Assembly: GCA_023101725.1 (NCBI GenBank)
Contig: JALJCO010003429.1
Coordinates: forward strand, 1-64,000
From: Atherinomorus stipes
Taxonomy: Eukaryota > Chordata > Actinopteri > Atheriniformes > Atherinidae
Direction: 5' to 3'
DNA length: 64,000 nucleotides
The notes below the pieces were generated by a model. The model was not told where the DNA came from, did no database searches, and worked only from the letters and a program-made list of their open reading frames with translations. Of the stretch, positions 57,701 to 64,000 are shown piece after piece; within the stretch, counting starts at the first letter, position 1, and every line of letters starts with the position of its first letter. The translations under genes and the position numbers were made by a program.

Positions 57701-58205
57701 CGACTCAAACAACTCAACATCCACACATAAATACCTGCAAAACAAGGGCCTATTGATCTCTCCTCGGACAGTGGACATATCTAGTCAGCACTGCAGCCTT
57801 TTTGAAAGCAGCACAGCAGCCAGTCCCCCCCCCCCCCCCCCCCCAGAAGATGGGATAATGAGCAGCAGGATAAGCCAACGGTAATTTAAGCAGTGGTTTC
57901 ATCAGTCAAAGGCAGACCCAGGAAATTAAGAGCAAACACAAACAATCAACCTTTTTACTCGAGCTGGATTCTCATTCTCTATTCAAGCTGCAGGAAGCAG
58001 ATGAGATCCTAACTTTACAAGCAGGGGTGGGACTTGACTGAAAATAAAAAATAAATAAATAAATCAAAGAAATAAGAGGCTTTGTAATTAATTGATCTTG
58101 ATGAATCACATTATAAAAAATTGTCCCCAAAAGTAAGATTTTCTTTATTTGAATAGATTTGAGGACAACTGAATCAAATAACAGGACAAACATTAAAATT
58201 GTTAA
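54799..58205. other. Presumed upstream MGAT5B intron; LINE tail and poly-C run inside
   Basis: I looked on the minus strand for the expected upstream exon (GPLGE..QW region and following) and did not find it. A C20 run lies at 57825-57844. Apart from the LINE tail at 55715-55790, nothing was identified. Confidence 0.4.
55715..55790 (-). repeat. LINE 3'-tail scrap (minus strand)
   Basis: The minus strand reads ATGTAAAGCGCTCTAAATTG, then CCTATAAATAAACTAG, resembling the 3' end of the L2-like copy at 20990-21070 in the opposite orientation. About 75 bases only. Confidence 0.5.
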
Positions 58206-58640
58206 AGGGGAAATTAGTTTATTTTTCAATCTGGACCTATTTTCTAGCATAAAATATGTTCATTTACTCACCCAGACAGTTTTAGTGCAACTTGAATTCC
58301 TTCGGGAGATATTTAGATCCACTTGAGATCAGCGTGTCCAATATAATGGAAGTGATGCGGGCGACCACGCGCAGCCTCTAAATAAGGCATTATCTGCCAC
58401 AAACTCCTTCATTTCACCAATGTTTTGTTACGAAACATTAGTTGGACCCCCCCGTGAGCTCAAAGTGGCTTTTTTGTGGTGATTCGTCCTTATTTACAGA
58501 CATTTACTTTAGCCCTTGTTACCCCTTGTTATAGTGTTGCATAATAGTGACATCATCAAAGCCGCCGCAGTTAACTAAAGCATGTCACAGTACTTTTTCA
58601 AATGTTTCTGTCCACACTTTTCATGAATAGGCATTATCTA
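58206..58640. mobile_element. TTAA-type element, left end and body; right end not found
   Basis: TTAA (58202-58205) is followed by AGGGGAAATTAGTTTATTTT. The body contains TTTTAGTGCAACTTGAATTCC, TAAGGCATTATCTGCC and GGTGATTCGTCCTTATTTAC, which I recognise as blocks of a common teleost TTAA repeat. The right boundary is a guess. Confidence 0.5.
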
Positions 58641-59470
58641 ATGATATCTAATCTAATAATGAAGGTGACTAACTACCGTTATCTGCAGCTGATGGTTCCT
58701 GCAGCCTTTAGTGTGTGTTTGAGACAGGAGAGGGGCCTGAGGTAGCACACTTAGCTAACAGAAGCAAGTAAACAATACACTCTTTTAAATCTGTCTCTAA
58801 AAGTGTCCAATAAAACTACAAAATCTTGCTAGAGAAAATCTCGCCATTTTTGCAAGCTGCTTTAAAAAAAAAAAAAAAAAGGAAAAAGTTAGTAAAATTG
58901 CTAAATATAGCAACAAAATCATGGAGTTTCACCGTGTCAATCAGTTTAACTGGTTGTATGAGAAAATCAGCCATCACCTTTGTCATGGCTGCCTGTTTAC
59001 CAACCTCTTCTTTAATTTTACATGCAAATCCTCCTGTTTGACTGGCCGGGCATCCCACCACCATCACCTCCCTCTCTCACCTGCTAATGACTCATCAGCC
59101 ACATCTGGAGCTGCTTCCTGGTGGCTAAAGAAGGGCCCACAGATCTTCAGAGAAAGGGAACTGTTTGGCCTGGAAACAGTTTGTCCTTAGTTTTTTTTTT
59201 CTTTTATTTGGTGACTTAGTTTGTGGTAGTTTGGGCTCCTTTAGTTTTGATTTCCAGGTGTTTTGTTGGTTAACTGTTTAGTTGGTAGGCTAAATCCCCT
59301 TTAGTTGTGTTGGTGGAGTTGGGATGGCTAGGCCTTTTGTTATAGCTGGGTTTTTGGTTACTTTTAGCTTATTGGTGCTTCTCCTTTCCCTTTTGTGGTT
59401 CATAAAATTCGTAGATTAGGTCTGTGTTGGTTTTCCCCCTTTTGGTACTTTAGTTTAGGCTTTGTCTGTC
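58641..59470. other. No gene recognised; T/G-rich stretch
   Basis: 59190-59460 is strongly T/G-biased on the plus strand (GTTGGT, TTTTAGTT words). The origin is unknown. Frames at 58816-59190 lack motifs. Confidence 0.35.
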
Positions 59471-59473
59471 TTT

Positions 59474-59725
59474 TAGGGGCCGTCCACACGGCGCCAAATT
59501 ACAGCAAAACCGACAAAAAAATTCAAGAAATCTGTCCCATCATCCTCACAAAACCAGGGATTAGCTTCCTGAAACTGGGTTCCAAGGTGGAAAGGTTTGA
59601 AACTTCAACCAATTTGTGTTTCATGGGGACGGCGGAACCGCGCAAGGGTGGGGGGATGGGCGGATGTGACGTCAGCGAGACAGCGTGCATTGGTCTCATT
59701 CACAACATCAATAAAGTTCATTGAA
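59474..59725. repeat. Fragment of a GGGGCCGTCCACACGG-type DNA repeat
   Basis: AGGGGCCGTCCACACGGCGCC starts at about 59475, a start I know from fish DNA repeats. The right inverted partner was not seen, so only one side is present. A CpG-containing segment with GGATGTGACGTCAGCG lies at 59662. A T21 run follows at 59763-59783. Confidence 0.45.
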
Positions 59726-61395
59726 AAAAATTCACAACAACAATGGCATCAGTGAGCAACTGTTTTTTTTTTTTTTTTTTTTTCTCTCTCTACTTGTCCT
59801 GTCCAGCATCGAAGCAAGCAGAATGGAAATCTGATTGCTTTATTCTGTTGAACAGTTTTGCTTTATCAAGCGGAGCTTTATGAACATAAGGCTCCACTTG
59901 ATATCATGTTTATTCATTTTATTTCTTTATTTAAACATTTGTCTATTACACCATTCCATTTCATACTGCTGGGCCTGACAAGGGAGAAATGAAAGTTAAC
60001 AGAGGTAATGATAGAAAGTGAAACAGAGAGAGAGGAGTAAGGAAGAGGAAGAGAGAGAGAAGAGAAAACATGAATCCACTTACACAGTTCACTGGTACAT
60101 CTGTACCGCGATCCCTAAACAACCAAGGTCTCTGTTGGAAAACAAAACAAGCAATCTTGTTAACCTTTCTGCTCCTCCTTTGTTGATTTCCAGCGACATG
60201 CGGTGAGTCTTTATTTGCGCATGTGCTGTCTTGTTCTAGGTTTGGATTGTACACTTAAATCATCATAGTGCCACCCACAGCCTTGTAGGATGTACTACAG
60301 CGGCTTCATGGGGATGGTGAAACCTTTCCCGGAATTTCTGCAATCGGTTTCACACCTGGACCGGCTTGATGTCCCCGTCACTGTCCATATTCCATATCCA
60401 ACCTATAATTAATCATAACTAACACATTAAAGTCTCACCCCTATTTACAAGCAAACAATCCTGACTGCATTACAGAAAGCTTTACAAAAAGAAAAATTAT
60501 TCTAAATTTAAAAGAAAAATACCAGTATTATTACAACAATGATAAATGGAAATCATTATTCTAGTTAATATGCAGCTCGTATGATTAACACAGACAGAAG
60601 GTATTAAAACTTGATCCAATCCAACTAAAACTCCATAACCACATTAACATTTGTGAGTTTAAGCTATTTAAATGTGGAGTTCAGCATATATGCCTTCCAT
60701 CTTTGGTGCATACTTTGACTTCTCTCATTTCCACTACAGAAGCAGTTGCTGGGGATATCATTAGTTTTGCCGCCATTTGTTCTGAAAGTGAAATTTAACA
60801 AGGAAATTCTGGCTGATGCTGCTTGACTCAGATGTTTCCAAAGCTTAAATCCTGACATATTTCTTTTGATTTGGTATAAAATTATCGAATGGGAGATAAA
60901 TTTCAACCATGCTTTAACATTTTTGACCCTCAAACTGACCAGAAACACTCATAATAGCTCTTACATACACATTTAGTCATGTACTGCAGATTTGGTTCGT
61001 AAGACCTTGGAAATGTGTGTCCCCGCTCTGTATGCTGTGCATTTTTCATGTACAACATACACAGTTGGAGTTTAGGCTTGAATTATGACCTGTGCTGCCT
61101 TTCACAGTTTAATGCTGAGGTGCATTAATATGAGAGCAGATGTATCACAGTGACTTGGAGGAGAAGGCACCCCTGCTCCTCACAGATCTACTAAAGCTGC
61201 TGCTGTTCAGAGCTTTAATTGGATATATGCAAATCCAGAGGAACTTTAAGAGAAGAGTAAAGGGATTAAAGTGAATTACGGAGCCAGGAGTGTGGAAATG
61301 TGAGTGCGCTCATGCACACATACAGTATGCACACGCATGAAGACACCAACAACTCTCTTTATCTCCCCCAAACATTCCCGAGTAAACGCATGAGA
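59726..61395. other. No gene recognised; GA-rich simple repeat
   Basis: GAGAGA-rich sequence at 60020-60066. The 94-codon minus frame at 60664-60948 shows no domain. No exon with MGAT5B similarity. Confidence 0.4.
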
Positions 61396-61399
61396 TTAA

Positions 61400-61850
61400 A
61401 GGATAAGTCTGGTCTTATTTTATCTTAATATCATTATCAACAAATCCTGTGAAAAGACCAAAACTAGGAATAAATTTATCCCTCCCAGTTCTGTCTGTGC
61501 AGCCACAGTCTGATAGAGCTCATTCCTCTAAGATGCACAACTCACACCACAAAAATTACTGGCTGCAAATAATAAAACCATTATAATGGCGATATCAAGC
61601 TTTATTGTTGCTTTCCACCACAGTTTAAACAGCTGAGACTTTCATGAAAGTGCTTGTATCCCAGATACTCCACAAATTCAGTTTCTTCTTTCAGCTGATA
61701 TCATGTGATGGACAGAAAGCGTCTCATCCAGCATATGGTTATGTACAAAAGATAAGTACATCATCAGTTCAAAGGTTTATGTTCATGATTCATCCACCCA
61801 TCCATTCATGATGGTACTGGTCTGTTCAGAATAAACATTTTGATAGGTGT
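61400..61850. mobile_element. TTAA-type element, left end visible, right end uncertain
   Basis: TTAA (61396-61399) is followed by AGGATAAGTCTGGTCTTATT. The body includes CCCGTGAAAAGACC-like sequence, TCTGTGCAGCCACAGTCTGA and CATATGGTTATGTACAA, which I recognise as a common teleost repeat. The end at about 61850 is approximate. Confidence 0.5.
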
Positions 61851-62259
61851 GTTTTAAACTGTTGAAAGAACTCAATAATTCAATACACACGTCCAACACA
61901 CCTGCAGCTGTGGACCAACTGCACTCTGAATAGAAATAGTACTCCCTGGCTGAACTACGGTATGCAGCATCATCATTAGTGCAATTAGTACAATCTGTAA
62001 AGATGCGAGCTAATAAGAGTGATGACAGACTGCTTTATTAACAAATACACTGACTAATCAGCTTATTGGGATCTTAATAGGGGCAGATGGTCTCTCTACA
62101 GTTGTTCGTAGCATCATCTTCACCACGTCGTCAGCAACGTGTTCATTAATTTCCCTCGGAGAATCCATTCAGTTAACTGTTTTCTTTACCCACTTGCAGT
62201 TAAAAAAAAAAGTTCTTAAAATTAGTCAAATATAACCTGTAAAACAACACAGGATACGT

Positions 62260-62477
62260 CAGTGTTATTCAGTCCTGGTACTCGGGTACCACTGCCCTCC
62301 CTGCATGTGTTCAAGCTTTCCATACTTAAACACACCTGGCTCAAATGAATGGCTCATCAGCAGGCTTGCAAAGAACATGATGAGTTGTTCAATTCATTTG
62401 CAGCAGGTGTGCTGAAGTTAGTAAGACCCAAAACATGCAGGGCAGTGGTACCCAAGGACCAAGATTGAGAAACACTG
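62260..62477. mobile_element. hAT-type MITE, 218 bp
   Basis: CAGTGTTATTCAGTCCTGGT and (inverted) CAGTGTTTCTCAATCTTGGT pair, and the pairing continues through GGGTACCACTGCCCT to about 45 bases. No 8-bp duplication could be read. Non-coding. Confidence 0.8.
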
Positions 62478-62549
62478 CACTACACCATTTGTTAACAGAT
62501 AAAAACTAATCCAAAATGCAGAAATACACGTAAAACTAAATAGATTCAA

Positions 62550-62555
<6 letters not shown>

Positions 62556-62580
<25 letters not shown>
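62556..62580 (+). repeat. Poly-A run, 25 bases
   Basis: A plain A25 tract, the longest homopolymer in the window. It is not attached to a recognisable retroelement 3' end. Other runs: T22 at 50190-50211, T21 at 59763-59783, C20 at 57825-57844, A19 at 44490-44508, G14 at 14384-14397. Confidence 0.95.
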
Positions 62581-62913
62581 TAGAAAAAAACCCAAACCTT
62601 AGCAGCAACAACTTTAGGTAATCATTTATCTAAAAGTGTATTTATAAATAAAAAAATAAAAAAAATCAATGAATAAATTCTTATTAATACCCTCTGAAAA
62701 ATGCCCAGGGAAATCAAAAATTCTGCCAGGGTATGTCAACAATATAAAGGTAACTCTCACTGAGACATGAGGTCATTTAGAGTGACCCGTTTTGAATATA
62801 CTGTCAAAAAAGCGTGTTAAAACATGCTATAGTAATTACAGTTCATGTAACCAAGTAACTAAAAACAGATGAATGAATAAAAATAAGATGAAAAGGACAG
62901 TAGCACCTAAATC

Positions 62914-63136
62914 AGGGGTGCCCCAAGTCCAATCCTTGTGAGCTACTATCCTGCATGTTTTGGTTGCATCTCTTCTCCAACACACCTGGATCCAATAAAT
63001 GGCTCGTTACCAGCTAGGCAGAGCTGAATGACATGCACATGAGAGAATTGGCCATTTGATTCAGGTGTGTTGGAGAGCGTGTGTTCTAAAAATTGCAGGA
63101 TATAGCTGTCAAGGACCAGACTTGGACACCCCTAAA
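62914..63136. mobile_element. hAT-type MITE, 223 bp, second copy of the 18844 family
   Basis: The ends CAGGGGTGCCCCAAGTCC and (inverted) AGGGGTGTCCAAGTCTGG pair. The interior shares AGCTGAATGACATG and CACATGAG..GAATTGGCCA with 18844-19062. The flanks do not give a clean duplication. The next element begins immediately after it. Confidence 0.85.
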
Positions 63137-63137
63137 C

Positions 63138-63830
63138 TAAGGGTGCGTCCCAATACACCCCCTAGCCCTACTTTTTAGCCCTGCCCCTAAATTTTGCACG
63201 TTCCTGTGAAGGTAGGCTGTCTCAATCCCTCTTTGCATGTAGGGGAAGTGGATATAACGAGGGGTAGGGGGTATGAATCTAGCCCTTCAGAGCGAGGGAC
63301 GTCAGATGCTGACTTGCTGTTGAAGGGCCAGAGGAAAGGGTTAGAGAGCTGTACGTCATTACGAATTAGACAACAGCAACCTCCGGAGAGCGACAGGACT
63401 CGGGGAAGAAAACTCAAATGTACAGATTACACATTTGTTCATTACGTTAGCCAGACTAGCCACGCTAGCTAGGCTAAAATACTGATGATAAGCTTGCGAA
63501 GGATTTTCGGCAGTTAACAAGAGACAACAGTCGTCATGGCGACTTCTTCCCCGTGTGGTTGTTTTGTTTATTAATCAACCGAAGCATGATGAATGATGAA
63601 AAAAAGAAAAACGACCACAACTTTTAACTCTGTGTTGTTGCTGGGTTTGTCGTTATGGTGAGACGTGTGCAGACATCACCACGCAGTTGCTTACGTGCCT
63701 AAACGTAAGTGGTGTCCCAATTCCTAGAGAATATCACAAAGCCCTACCCTTGTGGTTTCAATTCGAGGGTGTAGTGATAGTGGGCGAGGGCTAGTGGTTG
63801 AAAGTAGGGGGAACATTGGGATTGGGCCTA
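63138..63830. mobile_element. DNA element with CCCAATnC ends, 0.69 kb
   Basis: The left GGGTGCGTCCCAATACACCC, then CCTAGCCCT, pairs loosely with the inverted right end TAGGCCCAATCCCAATGTTCC, then ACTAGCCCTCGCCC. The interior has a CpG stretch and GCTAGCTAGGC near 63465. The ends and inner words (TTTTGCACGTTC) link it to 23180-23290 and loosely to 35641-36089. It carries no transposase. Confidence 0.6.
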
Positions 63831-64000
63831 AATGTTCACAGGACAGCCGTCCAACAACACTTTCTTCATTGTCCTTAGAACATATTTGAAACTCTTCATT
63901 TCAATTAAGCTGCACAGCTTCAGGCCCTGTTGTAATTTGTTCCAAGTATATGTAGCATTGTATGAAAATGCCATGTAGATAATAAAATTACAGAGGTAGC

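Noticed and set aside
60664..60948. 94-codon minus-strand frame as a possible MGAT5B upstream exon or LINE piece
   Set aside because: No match to the expected MGAT5B residues and no clear retroelement motif; left unassigned.
18836..63136. Direct and inverted short repeats as a CRISPR-like array
   Set aside because: The repeats are MITE copies far apart and with terminal inverted repeats; no regular spacing.

Overview
The window looks like a piece of a teleost fish chromosome. It is AT-rich and mostly non-coding. It is dense in class II elements with TTAA or 8-bp target-site duplications, and it holds degraded fish-type non-LTR retrotransposons and a Tc1-like transposase remnant. The only host gene I recognise is the 3' half of a vertebrate glycosyltransferase gene split into short exons. 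There is no bacterial-style gene organisation, CRISPR array, rRNA or tRNA that I could find.

The host gene is on the minus strand. Nine exons between 54798 and 31933 encode about the last 450 residues of MGAT5B (GnT-Vb/GnT-IX, glycosyltransferase family 18). All junctions have AG acceptors and GT donors, and the exon phases join correctly. The second visible exon carries a 2-base excess that breaks the frame inside a very conserved segment. The N-terminal exons, including the one expected to carry the catalytic glutamate, were not found and probably lie beyond 64000.

Layout. 1-2982: a long-TIR element with 284-bp inverted ends and no visible transposase. 2983-31932: region downstream of MGAT5B, with no host gene seen. 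It holds a dead Tc1 copy, several TTAA-flanked elements, hAT-type MITEs, and a three-level nest at 19.6-22.9 kb (LINE, then a TTAA element, then a second LINE). 31933-54798: MGAT5B exons, with introns holding hAT-like MITEs, a foldback hairpin, a composite element with a 9-bp duplication and two further insertions, and a LINE tail. 54799-64000: presumed upstream intron, with TTAA-type and hAT-type repeats.

The recurring theme is nested transposition in which the target site can be read directly. In several cases removing the insert rebuilds the host sequence exactly. I saw no convincing evidence of a new multi-gene system. The most interesting items are the long-TIR element at the left edge, the composite 9-bp-TSD family, the in-frame rejoining of the LINE around a TTAA insert, and the MGAT5B frameshift. 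Family assignments rest on recognition by eye, not on database searches.
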